From: Schistosoma haematobium
Lineage: Eukaryota > Platyhelminthes > Trematoda > Strigeidida > Schistosomatidae
Direction of reading: 5' to 3'
DNA length: 64,000 bases
Assembly: GCF_000699445.3 (NCBI RefSeq)
Contig: NC_067202.1
Span: forward strand, 13,917,924-13,981,923
Shown here: positions 12,323 to 22,705 of the stretch, piece after piece
Layout of the letters: each line of letters opens with the position of its first letter
Numbering within the stretch: position 1 is the stretch's first letter
Notes under the pieces: model-generated
Databases searched by the model: none
The model's input: the letters and a program-made list of their open reading frames with translations, nothing else
Told to the model about the DNA's origin: nothing
Program-made: the position numbers and the translations under genes

Positions 12323-12360
12323 AAATTATCATAATATTTACAAAATACATTTACAGATTG

Positions 12361-12540
12361 AAATCATGAGTCAGTTGAAGCTAGACCACCATTGAAAACC
12401 TGGAAGCACTTCTGAGGAGTCCCATACTAGGACGAAACGGCAGTCCAGTGCTTCCAGGTTTTCCATGGTGGTCTAGCTTCAACTGACTCATGATTTCAAT
12501 CTGTGAAAATTCCTAAAATCTCCACAAACCCCTTCTGATA
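12361..12540 (+). repeat. Family A SINE fold-back: hammerhead core at the tip of a 50-bp hairpin
   Basis: 12361-12410 is the reverse complement of 12447-12496 with a single mismatch (12393/12464). Between the arms sits the hammerhead core: CTGAGGA (12412-12418), stem II GTCC/GGAC (12419-12422 with 12430-12433), GAAA (12434-12437) and the cleavage triplet GTC (12443-12445). The hairpin arms are the SINE tail, so stem I of the ribozyme is extended to about 50 bp. The pair next to the core, 12411/12446, is T/C instead of G/C, and stem III is reduced to two pairs. All core bases are retained, but activity is uncertain because of the 1.1/2.1 mismatch. Confidence 0.9.
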
Positions 12541-13023
12541 TAATACATTTAGTTACATAAAGTTGATCAATTCATCTAATGATCATAAATTTTCATGGAA
12601 AAGAAAAAAAGAAACGAATGAAAGTGATTTTTTTTATTTTATTGTAAAATAAAATGAACTCTACTCTTTTCTTTTTCTCCTCCCATAAATTTTTTTTCCT
12701 TTTTTTTGTTTTCCATGTTTCCTCATATCCTAAAGCAATACATATATCTATGTACGTCTGTATGTATGTGTGGTTATGTATAAAAATAACGAATTCAAAA
12801 AGATTTGAAGTAACCTTTGATCAGAAATAAATAACTGATCTCTATCAATGGTGTTTCTGTGTATTTATTTATCTATTTATTCATGTATTTCGTGTGTGTG
12901 TGTTGCGTGTGTGTGTGCCGTACATCCCAGAGTATGTGCGTGCGTGTGTATGTGTGCATGTATGTATGTGTATATGTATGTTTGTGTGGTTTGGGGTAAA
13001 TAAACAAAGGAAGAACAATTAGT

Positions 13024-13056
<33 letters not shown>

Positions 13057-13248
13057 GTTCGTATTTATTAAAAGTTATGTCTCATGTAAACTGATCTGGG
13101 TGATTGATCTTTATTTAATAAGATACACAATATTCAATATACTTTTTAATAATAATAATAACAATAATCGCTATTATTATTATATTGACAACTGATATCA
13201 TCCATTCAATAAAAATAAATAAATAAATGTCTACTAATCATTTATATC

Positions 13249-13292
<44 letters not shown>

Positions 13293-13385
13293 CAGTAGTA
13301 TCACTAATGAGTAGAAGTTTTCATTTCCGCATACCTTGGGAGTAATAAATAACGATTATTTTCTATATAATATATGTAGTTCAGT
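12541..13385. repeat. Low-complexity and microsatellite region
   Basis: T-rich stretches (12625-12710), TG-rich and TATG runs (12890-12985), (TTA)n at about 13027-13056, AATA runs (13147-13225) and (TAG)n at about 13252-13290. No gene is visible. Confidence 0.75.
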
Positions 13386-13389
13386 AATG

Positions 13390-13540
13390 TAGATGATTGT
13401 GTTGAGTGTTGAGGAGTCGCACAATAGAACGACACAACCGTTCAGTGCTTCCAGGTTCTCCATGATGGTCTAGCTTCAATTCATTCATGATCTCAAATAT
13501 TGAAATTACTACAATCTCTACAAAATCCCCTTCTGATACT
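13390..13540 (+). repeat. Family A SINE unit, first of a head-to-tail dimer
   Basis: Hammerhead segment and tail only. The core is decayed (GTTGAGGAGTCGC...GACACAAC), and the tail runs to CAAAATCCCCTTCTGATA. It is followed within about 10 bases by the start of the next unit at 13545, so the two are arranged in tandem. Confidence 0.75.
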
Positions 13541-13544
13541 AATC

Positions 13545-13925
13545 AACATATGCTCACTAGTGACTAGCTTCAAGTGGTATATCCTGGAGTTCTAGTGAGA
13601 AGCAGTGATTAGTGGAGTTCAACCTGGTCTGTTGTGAGATAGTAACTCACTGAACACAATGGTGGATGTGTCACTCAATTTCGTGGATTGGTCGAAGTTG
13701 AACATTAAGACCGTTGGATGCCGACTGGTTCAGTAGTCTAATGGTTAAGCTTCCACTTGAGAGAGTGATAGGTCCTGGGTTCGAATCTCGCGAGGTGGGA
13801 TAGTGGGTGAACACTGCCACGGAGGAGTCCCACGATAGGACGAAACGGCCGTTCAGTACTTCGAGGTTTTGTATAGTTTTCTAGCTTCAATTGACTCATG
13901 ATCTCAACTATCGAAATAAATGTCT
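13545..13925 (+). repeat. Full-length family A SINE unit, second of the dimer
   Basis: The best view of the whole unit: an upstream block (ATGCTCACTAGTGACTAGCT), TCAACCTGGTCTGTTGTGAG, the tRNA-like head with B box GGGTTCGAATC (about 13769-13779), the hammerhead segment (GACGAAACGG intact at about 13838-13847) and the tail. The left core is replaced by CTGCCACGGAGGAG, a change shared with other copies (about 46995 and 18285), so this subfamily has lost the canonical CTGAGGA. Confidence 0.8.
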
Positions 13926-14436
13926 ACTTATCATTTATATCGGAATTATTATTGTTAGTAGTAGCATTATTACTAATGAGTAGAAGTTTTCACTTTCATA
14001 TAGCTCAGGAGAAATAAGTATCGATCATTTTGTATATAATATATGTAGTTTACTAATGTAGATGATCTGTGTCGGATGATTGAGGGCTTAGTCGAGTTAG
14101 AAAGGAATAGTGTGATGAACCAGTTAACTTCGAAGTCACACCTCATGGTTAGTATCTAATGTGGATAACTCTTCTGTTGTATCAAGGTACAATGACTGCT
14201 CTGAAGATCGTATAACACAAAGGAGTTTATTGTAGAAATATATTAGTAAGAGTAAGTAGAAGGAAGAGAGTGTGACCATCATTACATGGATCAGTCTATG
14301 AAGTGTGTTTACTGGATAGCTGGTGGCTGTCCCTGAACTTGACGAGGATCAGTGAACTGCTCGACATTTAGTGTCAATTACTGAAGAACAACAGTAATTG
14401 ATGTGAATGTAAAAATGAAATTTCATACATAGAACA
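13926..14436. other. No gene recognised
   Basis: Partly repeats sequence found at 13230-13400 (the TTTATATCGG, AATGAGTAGAAGTTTTCA and TATATAATATATGTAGTT blocks recur at 13936-14050), so a local duplication of about 150 bases flanks the SINE dimer. The remainder is unremarkable. Confidence 0.5.
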
Positions 14437-14862
14437 ACTATGATTATTATTTGTAGTCAAGCATTGTTTTAAAGAAATCGTAACATTAGGTGAAATGACT
14501 ATTCGATTAATCCCGTTTGGACGATATTGTGCACAAACATTTGTTCTTGAGGAAACACATACCAACAACACTCGAACCACAAAGAACTAACAATTCGATA
14601 TATTCCTATCCAGTCAAGTTTTAAAAATTGAACAATAAAACTACTGAATATACAAAATTACAATTAACTACTCATAAATCAGAATGTTCTACACAATGGA
14701 GACATTCTGTCTGGAAATATTTAATATTCATTAAAGAGAATTCTTCACTTATAAATTTATGGCTCTTTATATCAAACATGTTTCAGCATGTTCCCTAACA
14801 TTATGATCATCACCATCTGATTGATAGACACTGGACAGAATTCGACTGAGTTTTAAAACACC

Positions 14863-14905
<43 letters not shown>

Positions 14906-14965
14906 GTTATCGCCATTATTTCTATTGATATATTCTCCCTTTTTACTCCTTGGATATCTGATGAT
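14437..14965 (+). repeat. Dispersed repeat R5
   Basis: Nearly identical to 54962-55460 over about 450 bases (blocks CGTAACATTAGGTGAAATGA, GATATTGTGCACAAACATTT, TTAGGTGAAATGACTATTCG) and partly to 30090-30720. It contains a short CAT-rich site (about 14804-14816) and ends in a (TTA)n run (14867-14904). An open frame in the sister copy is broken here by a stop, so no gene is claimed. Confidence 0.85.
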
Positions 14966-15004
14966 CATTTATACATTCCAACGTTTATAAAAATATAACT
15001 GGAT

Positions 15005-15190
15005 GCTGAGTTAGTGGTTTAAAGGTTGAACAAGCGCCATGAAACATGAAGGTCCTGGGTACGACACCTAGTGAATACATACTGTTTACAGACCCTGTAA
15101 AAGGATGTAACAGCTTTTTGGTATTCATTGGTTGTGTAACCAAGATCAGTTAGAGATGTAAACTATGAAATCCAATAGTTTACTAAATTT
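15005..15190 (+). repeat. Family A-like SINE, strongly decayed
   Basis: tRNA-like head (GGATGCTGAGTTAGTGGTTT, then AAGGTCCTGGGTACGA) and a degenerate tail (GTAACCAAGATCAGTTAGAG). The hammerhead part is unrecognisable. Confidence 0.55.
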
Positions 15191-15479
15191 CAATTAATGA
15201 GTATCTGATGCTGGAATACACGACACATATATCATCTAACTTTTGGATTCGACAACTAGATGTATTCTCATCTCAGTGATAATGTGTTCTTAGTGTAAGT
15301 CAGACTAATCACTATCTGGTTTAATTTTCTATTGCATTTTATACTGATCTGTTAATTTATGGTAAAAGATTTTGTGAAGATAAAAGAATTTTAGATCAGG
15401 AATAAACCACCAATAAAAACTAATAAGCATTAGACAACTGCCTTATCCCAATATGCACATCATTGGATTCTCACTCAAT

Positions 15480-15550
15480 GATGTTAACGTTAAACATTCT
15501 CGTGTGTGAGACTAAAGATTCTGGGTTTCATTCCCTGTAAAGGGAAAGAA
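15480..15550 (+). repeat. Family A SINE head fragment
   Basis: Only the tRNA-like head remains: GTTAAACATTCTCGTGTGTG followed by a B-box-like TGGGTTTCATTCC. The overlapping 68-codon open frame (15506-15712) is not considered a gene. Confidence 0.5.
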
Positions 15551-15654
15551 TATTTATATACTATCAATGAGGAACCCTACTATATGATGGAAATGCCTAT
15601 CCATTATTTCCTAGTCCAGTTCATAATTTATCTTCTCATATTAAAATTACTGTG

Positions 15655-15900
15655 GTACATGCTACTTATGTCGATATATATACAAGTAGTATGTAACATC
15701 AATCGGAAGTGAAAAACCTAGCAGCAGCACAAGGCTAAGGAGATCAAGTTGAAGAGAACAAAAAGAAGAATAGAAAAGAACTATGATCTGTATTCAACGT
15801 ATAATCCTTATAATTTATCAAGCTACTTTGTAATTCTGTATTAGAATACATTGGCTGCCACACACACACACCCTCATCTGAGTTCTCGCTAATAACAGTA
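15655..15900 (+). repeat. Dispersed repeat R3
   Basis: Starts with the palindromic block GCTACTTATGTCGAT...ACAAGTAGTATG, typical of this family, then AAAACCTAGCAGCAG and AGATCAAGTTGAAGAGAAC. Other copies lie at 16262, 21060, 31505, 37600, 40620 and 53825. It is probably a nonautonomous mobile element of about 250-300 bases; its class is unknown. Confidence 0.75.
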
Positions 15901-15953
15901 CATTCATTCATTAATTTTTAGTTGATATTTCAAATTAGTTATCATAGAAATAC

Positions 15954-15987
15954 TACTACTACTACTACCACTACTGCCACCACCACC

Positions 15988-16018
<31 letters not shown>

Positions 16019-16045
16019 ATAATAATAATAATAATAATAAAATTA
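15954..16045 (+). repeat. Compound trinucleotide microsatellite
   Basis: (TAC)n, (CAC)n, (TAC)n and (TAA)n blocks run consecutively. Confidence 0.9.
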
Positions 16046-16261
16046 TTGATTTTTCTATAAATTACCATAAAGATTTATTTGATTGACAAACTTTCAGATG
16101 ATTTTTTTTCATTTAATTAATTAATTAAAACATTGAAAAATTTAATTACAGTCAAATTGACATTCATTAAGTCTTTTCAATTATTAATTCACATATTCTA
16201 TTTATCTATCTATCCATATATTTAATGATTGATATAATTATATATATTTATCTATTATAGT

Positions 16262-16880
16262 GCAGTGAGCGAACACTCAGTAAGAGAAGACCAATCCAAT
16301 GGAATACTTACGACTGTTATCTTTCATAGAAGAGAAGCATAGGCCATCCACCAGCATTCTCCAACTAACTATATTCTAGGGAATCCTTTTCAGTTGTTTT
16401 CAGTTACTATTCATCCTTTTCATATCTGCTTACAATTTTTAATACAGTGTGTTCCTTAACGTTCCGCTTTTCCCTTCCCCTTTACGATTCCAGATAAGCG
16501 CTTGTCTCATGATGCAGTTTGATGACTTCCGTAATGTATGTCCTATCCACTTGCATTTTCTTTTCCTAATTTTCTCTTTAACTGGAAATTGGTTTGTCCT
16601 TTCACACAGTAAGCTGTTACTGATGTCCGGTTAACAGACATTGAGTATATGAAAACCATACATTAAATACTTCATTTGTAAATCTTTCATCAATTGTCCT
16701 TTAAATCCTTCATGATTCCTGTGATTCCCAATTCTTTCATGTTTCGCTTTCTCCTTTCATAACTTCAGTGTTTTCAAACTTTTTTTTGACGGGCGTTTCA
16801 CTTCTGGTTGGCGTTTCATATGATTTATTTCTGTTAACATAAGTAGCATACACCAAAATGGTATTAAATGAACCAGTAAA
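16262..16880 (-). repeat. Dispersed repeat R3 split by an RTE fragment
   Basis: The right part (16660-16880) matches the minus strand of R3 (AAATACTTCATTTGTAAAT, then the terminal AACATAAGTAGCATACACCA block). The left part (16262-16300) looks like the distal end. A 3' fragment of an RTE-like element lies between them (16300-16655). Confidence 0.6.
16300..16655 (-). pseudogene. RTE-like retrotransposon 3' fragment
   Basis: Read on the minus strand it corresponds to the C-terminal coding region of the element at 6791-9811, for example GGACATACATTACGGAAGTC and AGGCCTATGCTTCTC equivalents. It is 5' truncated and interrupted by several changes. It sits inside an R3 repeat. Confidence 0.8.
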
Positions 16881-17039
16881 AGGAAGCAAATCTGGAATAA
16901 CATTTCATAAATTACTTTTAACCCGGTGATGAGTGTGTGTGTATGCAAAGAGAAATGTAGTAAAATGTGTTACTTCTAAAGATAGCAGTGTATGGGTACA
17001 TTTGTAATTGATTAAAATACTGTATAGTTATCTACTCTC

Positions 17040-17400
17040 TATTATTCTATAATTGGGAATCATGGACTTTAAAAGTAGGTGACATGTATAGACTATAAGA
17101 TTTGAAATCATGTATTGTGGAACAACCAATTGAGTAATGTTGAAGTTAAGCACAAACTATTTGACAAAGATGATAAATCGATTAGTGAGATTGTAGATTT
17201 TCAAATCGACTGATATAGTTTGAACATGTGTTACGTATGCCCGACTACTGCCTAGGTTGGAAGAAAGCTAAGGATAACCAAACCAAGACATGACATGAAT
17301 CCATAAAATCATCGACAATTTATTTCAGTCTTGTTAGTAGTTGTAGACTACCTTGTTGAGGTCTACACGATAACCTCGATCATTGATTGAAGGCGTCCAG
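17040..17400 (+). pseudogene. Decayed 3' fragment of a second non-LTR retrotransposon
   Basis: Conceptual translation gives islands such as WESWTLK, FEHVLRMPDYCL and GWKKAKDNQTKT. These are typical of the C-terminal end of another fluke LINE whose reverse transcriptase is absent here. It has many stops and frameshifts. A related 3' end lies at 48490-48880. Confidence 0.65.
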
Positions 17401-17734
17401 TGATAAATTCTATCATATATACCTTCTATCCACTGTATTTTTCAAACTATATTCTCACTACACAGTCTATTACACTATAATTGTTGCTACAGTTATTTCG
17501 ATTCCTTCATTATTTATCTTGTTACTTCATCTTGATATGATAAATCAAGCCAACGTATAATTATTTCATGCTCTACGTTGATTATGAATAACTGAAGTAA
17601 TTAAAAATCATTAATGAATATCTTTATCTTCAATGTTTGTACAGTTTACTTGAATACTATGACAGAATGAATGTTTTTCAGCCTGTGCCAGATGTCAGAG
17701 CGCTACCCACTGAAGACAATGAAAGATGATCTTG
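17401..17734. other. No feature recognised
   Basis: AT-rich sequence without a supportable gene. Confidence 0.4.
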
Positions 17735-17990
17735 TAATATTGTGGATTGATTAAGGTTAGACATTAACATCGTTCAATGCCGGCTAATTGGTTTAAAGTT
17801 TAAGCGTTTTCATGTGAAACCGGAGGTCCTCAATTCGATTCCAGAGTTTAGGATCGTAAAAGTGTACTGATAGGGAGTCCCGTACTGGGTAAAACGGCCG
17901 TCCAATGCTTCCAGTTCTTTAACGGTTGTTTAACTTCTATCAGTTCATGATTTAAACAATCTTCACAACCCTATACTGAAAGCATTTGTA
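17735..17990 (+). repeat. Family A SINE
   Basis: Upstream block GATTAAGGTTAGACATTAAC, tRNA-like head (GCCGGCTAATTGGTTTAAAG), B-box remnant, hammerhead remnant (CTGATAGGGAGTCCC...GTAAAACGGCCGTCCAATGC) and tail ending in CACAACCCTATACTGA. The GAAA element is damaged. Confidence 0.75.
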
Positions 17991-18164
17991 GATTTACATT
18001 AATAATGATCATTTACCAAGTTGTCTGTTCACCTTTATATCACTAATTATTTTTCACTTTACATATTTATCGATATTCATTTGTATTAGATACAAAGTTT
18101 CGTTATAACAATGCTTAACATGCTCATAAATCTTTACGGTTATTTTATTAAAATCAGAAGGGTT

Positions 18165-18625
18165 TTCTGTGGATATTATAGTAATTTCAATGATTGAGAT
18201 CATGAGTCAATTGAAGCTAGAACACCATGGAAAACCTGAAAGCAGTGGATGGCCGTTCCGTTCTATTGTTGGACTCCTCCATGACAGTACGCATCCACGA
18301 TCCCACCTCGCGAGATTCAAACCCAGAATCTATCAGTCTCGCCCACGAGCGCTTAACCACTGGATCACTGAGTCAATCGGCAACCAACAGTGTTAATGTC
18401 TAACTTCAACCAATCCACGAAGTTGAGCCATACATCCACTATTGTCATCAGTGAGTTATTATCTCACAACAGACCCGGTCGGACCTATCAGTTTCGCACG
18501 CAAGTCGGGATCGTAGATGCGCACTGCTGAGGAGTCCCACAGTAGGACAAAATGGCTATCCAATGCTCCCAGGTTTTCTATAGTGGTCTAGTTTCAATTG
18601 ACTCATGATTTCAACTATTGAAATT
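18165..18625. repeat. Two family A SINE units fused head to head
   Basis: 18165-18503 is a nearly full minus-strand unit (tail, hammerhead, head, upstream block). It is joined to a plus-strand unit (about 18504-18625) beginning in the head at GGGATCGTAGATGCGCACTG. The plus unit keeps CTGAGGA (18526-18532) but has GACAAAATGG in place of GACGAAACGG. The minus unit carries the GTCATGGAGGAG variant of the core. Neither is expected to cleave. Confidence 0.8.
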
Positions 18626-19254
18626 TTATTAAAGTTTATCGATTAGAAAAACTTATCAAATTTGATCAATAAAATAACAATTAGACCTAGTAACAAAATA
18701 AGTTTTTCATTATTTTTTTAATTAAATAATAAATCTAACTGTGTTTCAGCTTATTCCTATGCATAAACATCTTTTTTTTTCTCTATCCTGCTACACACAC
18801 ATTTTAATGACCATTTAATGTTCATCATTAAAATGTCAAAAGATGACTTGATTATTTAACAATTCTATTCAATAGAAACTAATTATTCTCTTTTGAATAA
18901 ATAGATCTTCAGGTAAATGGATACTTTGTATACAATTAAAAGTAAGCAATGTATAGATAAGCAAAAATAAACGCCGATTTCAATATGTGGTAATGGAAAG
19001 CTTGTAGCTTGTTAATACTAAAGTAAGAAATGCATGAAAACTGCTAATGTTTATAGGTGAAGATGGATAATGGTTAGTAGTAGAATTCAGGACGCTTATC
19101 ATTTTACTTCATTTAAGATTCGTTAGTTAAATGTACTTGACACATCCTAAAGGTATATGTGTTCACTTCGAAACTTGGACATATCATGTGTTATCCACTT
19201 AACTATCGAGTCTAGATAATGGGGTGAACTTTAATTCATTTGTATTGGTTGTTT
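18626..19254. other. Gene-free AT-rich interval
   Basis: No gene, RNA or repeat family recognised. Confidence 0.45.
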
Positions 19255-19465
19255 GAATTTTCTCATTGATGCTTGAGAAGGCAATTGATCAATCCCAGTG
19301 GATAAGATAACTGAATAAGGTGATGGCATTTGACATGAATGGCACTACATCCGAGTCTTGTAATGGACGTCAACTCTAGGATGTGGCAGATACATCTAGT
19401 TAACGTCCAGTGCATCCAGGTTTTCAATGGTGGTCTAGCATTCATCTATTTATGATATCAACTGA
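19255..19465 (+). repeat. Chimeric SINE: family B head joined to family A tail
   Basis: The left part (19290-19405) follows family B: GATGGCATTTGAC..., CAACTCTAGGATGTG, then ACATCTAGTTAACG, the left side of the Sm-alpha hammerhead. From about 19405 it switches to GTCCAGTGCATCCAGG, the cleavage-site triplet and tail of family A. The stem II and GAAA parts are missing. The junction therefore lies inside the hammerhead module of both parents. Confidence 0.75.
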
Positions 19466-19879
19466 CAATGAGTTGATCAGCATTTTAATTTACATTGAAA
19501 TTGATCTCGATTTCACTATAAAACCAACTAAACTGAAACTGAATGACAATTAAGTGATTAGGTAGATTGATTAAACTAAACTATTCTGACGGCTTTGAAT
19601 GATTCGAAAAGAAATCTTGAGACTGGCCGGTCAATTATTAACCAATCAGATTGTAGCTGTCATAAGTTTCATACCATGAAAAAAAAACCTGGCAAAATTG
19701 TAAAGAACTTTGGTTTTGAACGCTAGCATCCTAATTCTATTATCCTAACCATAATAATCGTAACTCTAATTCTCTTAAACCTAACACTCGTAACTTTAAT
19801 GCGCCCAACTCTAGTAGTCTTGATTACAATACCTCTGAAACAAACCTCATCTCCGAACTTAATGACTTCTTTGTATGTT

Positions 19880-20115
19880 CAGAGAGGGGTTTTGTAGATA
19901 TTATAGTACTTTAATAGTTGAATTCATAAATCAATTGAAGCTAGACCACTGTGCAAAACCTCGAAGTACTGAACAGCCGTTTGTCTTAGCATGTGGCTCC
20001 TCAGCAGTGCCCATTCACGATCCCGCCTCGCGAGATTCGAACTCAGGACCTATCGGTCTTGTGCGCGAACGCCTAACCACTAGGTCACTGAGCCGGCATC
20101 CAACATTGTTAATGT
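19880..20115 (-). repeat. Family A SINE
   Basis: Minus-strand head with B box (GAGTTCGAATCTCGCGAGGC, complement of about 20028-20047), intact left core GCACTGCTGAGGAG (complement of about 19998-20011), and a right half with one base deleted (GACAAACGG instead of GACGAAACGG). A near miss for a functional hammerhead. Confidence 0.8.
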
Positions 20116-21059
20116 CTAACTGATTGAGAATGTCTAATACCACATATGTCGTGACAAAGTATAACTTACTTTAATATTTATTAATTAACTGAAGATTCAT
20201 CGTAAAACTCTATAGTGTACCTAAATTAAATGTTGCTCCAGTAGTCAGAAGGGGAATCAGCATCATGATTTCCAAAACATCTTGACTTCCCCCACAAGGC
20301 GACATAATTCTTCTAAATGAAGATCTTTCAGATCCCAGGGCAGAATTTAAATGGCTTAAGTGATTTTCTCTGGTTAGCACTTTCTTTTTAGCAGATTACT
20401 TACCCCATGCTCAACTCTCCTTCTTTATCTGGGCTTGTGACAGTTACCCTAGAAGGGCTCCAGGCGGAGTCATATTATAAGCCAACCTATTGCATCTGAA
20501 TTACAGTCAGTACTGTAATATGTACAGGAATGAGCCAATCAAAATAGAGGATGACAGTACTAAGTTCTTGCGCGAAAATCAAATACCAGTTGGAACGAGA
20601 AATAGAAATATGTTTGTATACTGCTCAAAACGTTCACAATGTTGGAGTAAAAATGGTAGTGTTAATTGTAATAAATAATAAATTTACTCTATAAGGAGTA
20701 TACGTAACAGGTAAATCAATCATATCTCTTAATTCTAATCCTAAACACTTCATCTTGGAACGAACCTCAACTAGGAGACACTATATTTTAGGGATGAACT
20801 AATCAGATACAGACTCTTCGATCTATCAGTGTAATTCATTTATCCATATTGCTACAGAATATGTTTACATTATACCTGATATCCGCTTGTAAAGAAATCT
20901 CCTACTCTAAAACCTTTAATCTAACTCTAACTAGTAAGGATATAAGGACTCTTGAAAATCTGTTTGAGTAGTTTTAAAATTTAGAGAACATGAACAGTCC
21001 ATACCCATAAGGATGAATTTATCTGATCTATGGGCATGGTAACCAGTAGAAGATATTAT
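20116..21059. other. Unassigned interval with possible old retroelement debris
   Basis: Contains the 62-codon open frame 20490-20678 without recognisable motifs, a GC-richer patch (20270-20470), and degenerate CTAA/CTAACTC stretches. No gene is claimed. Confidence 0.4.
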
Positions 21060-21365
21060 CAGGCATAATTATTATGTAATATTGTAGCGAAGGAGAACAC
21101 AGGTGAGGACAACCGAATTATATATAGCACAACATTACAGAGTTTCTTGTTAAAATAGAAAAACCATACTATAATACTTAATTTGCAAAATTTTCAATAA
21201 TTGTCTCGGACTTCATTGTTCTTGCATTTCTATACTAATTGCTTTCTAATCCCGTTCTTCCTTTCTTCATCTTCCCAATCTTCTGCTGCCAGACATTACA
21301 TTCCTAACTTGCGTTATATACTACTTTTGTCAATATAAGTAGCATGCACCACAATATCTGTTTAC
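21060..21365 (-). repeat. Dispersed repeat R3
   Basis: Minus-strand copy with the GAGAACACAGGTGAGGACAA end (about 21090-21109), AATACTTAATTTGCAAAAT, CTGCTGCCAGACATTACATT and the terminal ATATAAGTAGCATGCACCA block. Confidence 0.75.
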
Positions 21366-21714
21366 ATTTTACGAAATTACTCTTTTCCTATACATAAAAT
21401 ATTCATTTATGAAATGCGTCTTCTGATTGGCTGGAAATTTGTCGCGGTTTTTTTAAAGTTTGTCTTTATACTATACTTTTGCCATTTCATACTTTCAAAA
21501 TGATCCATTACAACTGAACCCCACTACGAACACATTCGTCATACAACAGTCAGAAATGCTAAATGAAATACACAAATATTATAAGATATAACGTTTTATT
21601 TTTCACAAGGTGAGTTTATTAATTCCGTCATCAGATCCTTCCTGTTTATACGATGTTGTAACAGGCAGTTACCTTATTTTGCGAAATTAATCTTTTCCTA
21701 TGAGTAAATTATTC

Positions 21715-22190
21715 ACTTATGAATAGACACGCATGACATTGATCGCCACCCAGTGATCAATCACTTGTGTTTATATCTCAGTTCTTCAGGAGGTCGGTCG
21801 CGGCTCGGATAACTCAGTGGTAACGCCTCTGACTGTGAAGCTGGGTGACACGGGATCGAATCTGTCAGAGAGCACCGGTTCCCTCAAGATTACACGTATG
21901 CCTTGCTGACGAGTACCAAGTAGCACGAAACCCGGTTGCAGGGTTTCCTGTTGACTACCTCCAACTACCATCCAATCTCAATATATAGTGCCCGCAGTGT
22001 CGAGTCACCTAGACTGGTGGCCACATTGCAAAATGATCGATAGCATTCGATCTGTAGTAATAAGGACTAGACACGCATGACATTGGTCGCCACACAGTGA
22101 TCAATCAATTGTGAAATGTGTGTTCTGATTGGTTGGAGATTCTTCGCGGTTATTTTAAAAGTTTGTCCCTAGAGTATACTTTCATCAGAA
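21715..22190 (+). repeat. Family C SINE with flanking family-specific sequence
   Basis: The best-kept C copy. The head has CGGATAACTCAGTGGTAACG and a B-box-like GGGATCGAATCTG (21852-21864). The hammerhead-like core has CTGACGA (21906-21912), a stem II with one mismatch, and GAAAC (21927-21931), then GGGTTTCCTGTTGACTACC. The flank block ACACGCATGACATTG...AGTGATCAATCA occurs on both sides (21726-21765 and 22071-22110), so the unit may be a partial dimer. Confidence 0.8.
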
Positions 22191-22429
22191 TTTCATGATA
22201 TAAGAATAAAGTTACTTTAATGTAAGACAAATGAATATAAAGAATACAATTGAAGTATGAAACTTATATTAGACTTATCATTTTTCCAGTTCATTAAACT
22301 TACTCACATATATTGACAACTGTATCTAAGTGAGATAAGTATTCTCTTTATATTATTGTCATATTTCTATTTTATATATATATTCTCTCCTGTTTATTTT
22401 TATGTTGTTATTACTAATTTATGTTAATG

Positions 22430-22500
22430 GCTCCCAAATGCTCTGGTATTGTTGAGGGGGGGAGGAGAGTCAGCTCTCTCTCTCTCTCTCTCGAAATGCT
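22430..22500 (+). repeat. R4 retroposon 5' fragment
   Basis: Shares the CCAAATGCTCTGGTATTGTT, (CT)n and CTCGAAATGCTCTCAC blocks with the R4 copies at 10855 and 28690, then stops. Confidence 0.65.
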
Positions 22501-22589
22501 CTCACAATAGATGTAATGTTGCTAACATATCCATTTTCATAATGTATATTATTATATAAATAGTAATAATTATGTGTAAGGTATGAAAC

Positions 22590-22705
22590 ACGTGCTAACT
22601 CATGAAAAAGCTTGGACAAGATTGCCAGGCAAAACGTCGAATTTATTTCAAATTCTTTCGCTGAAATACATTCTTCCTCTTTAATAATTAACTTAATTTC
22701 AATGA
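22590..22705 (+). repeat. Half-element related to the 32535-32910 palindrome
   Basis: The blocks AAAAAGCTTGGACAAGATTG, CCAGGCAAAACGTCGAATTT and TTCTTTCGCTGAAATACATT match one arm of the palindromic repeat at 32803-32905. Confidence 0.65.

Noticed and set aside
19735..19830. Degenerate CTAA-rich stretch resembling telomeric repeats
   Set aside because: Units are irregular and interspersed with unrelated sequence; no perfect run of telomeric units. Another such stretch lies near 26080-26120.
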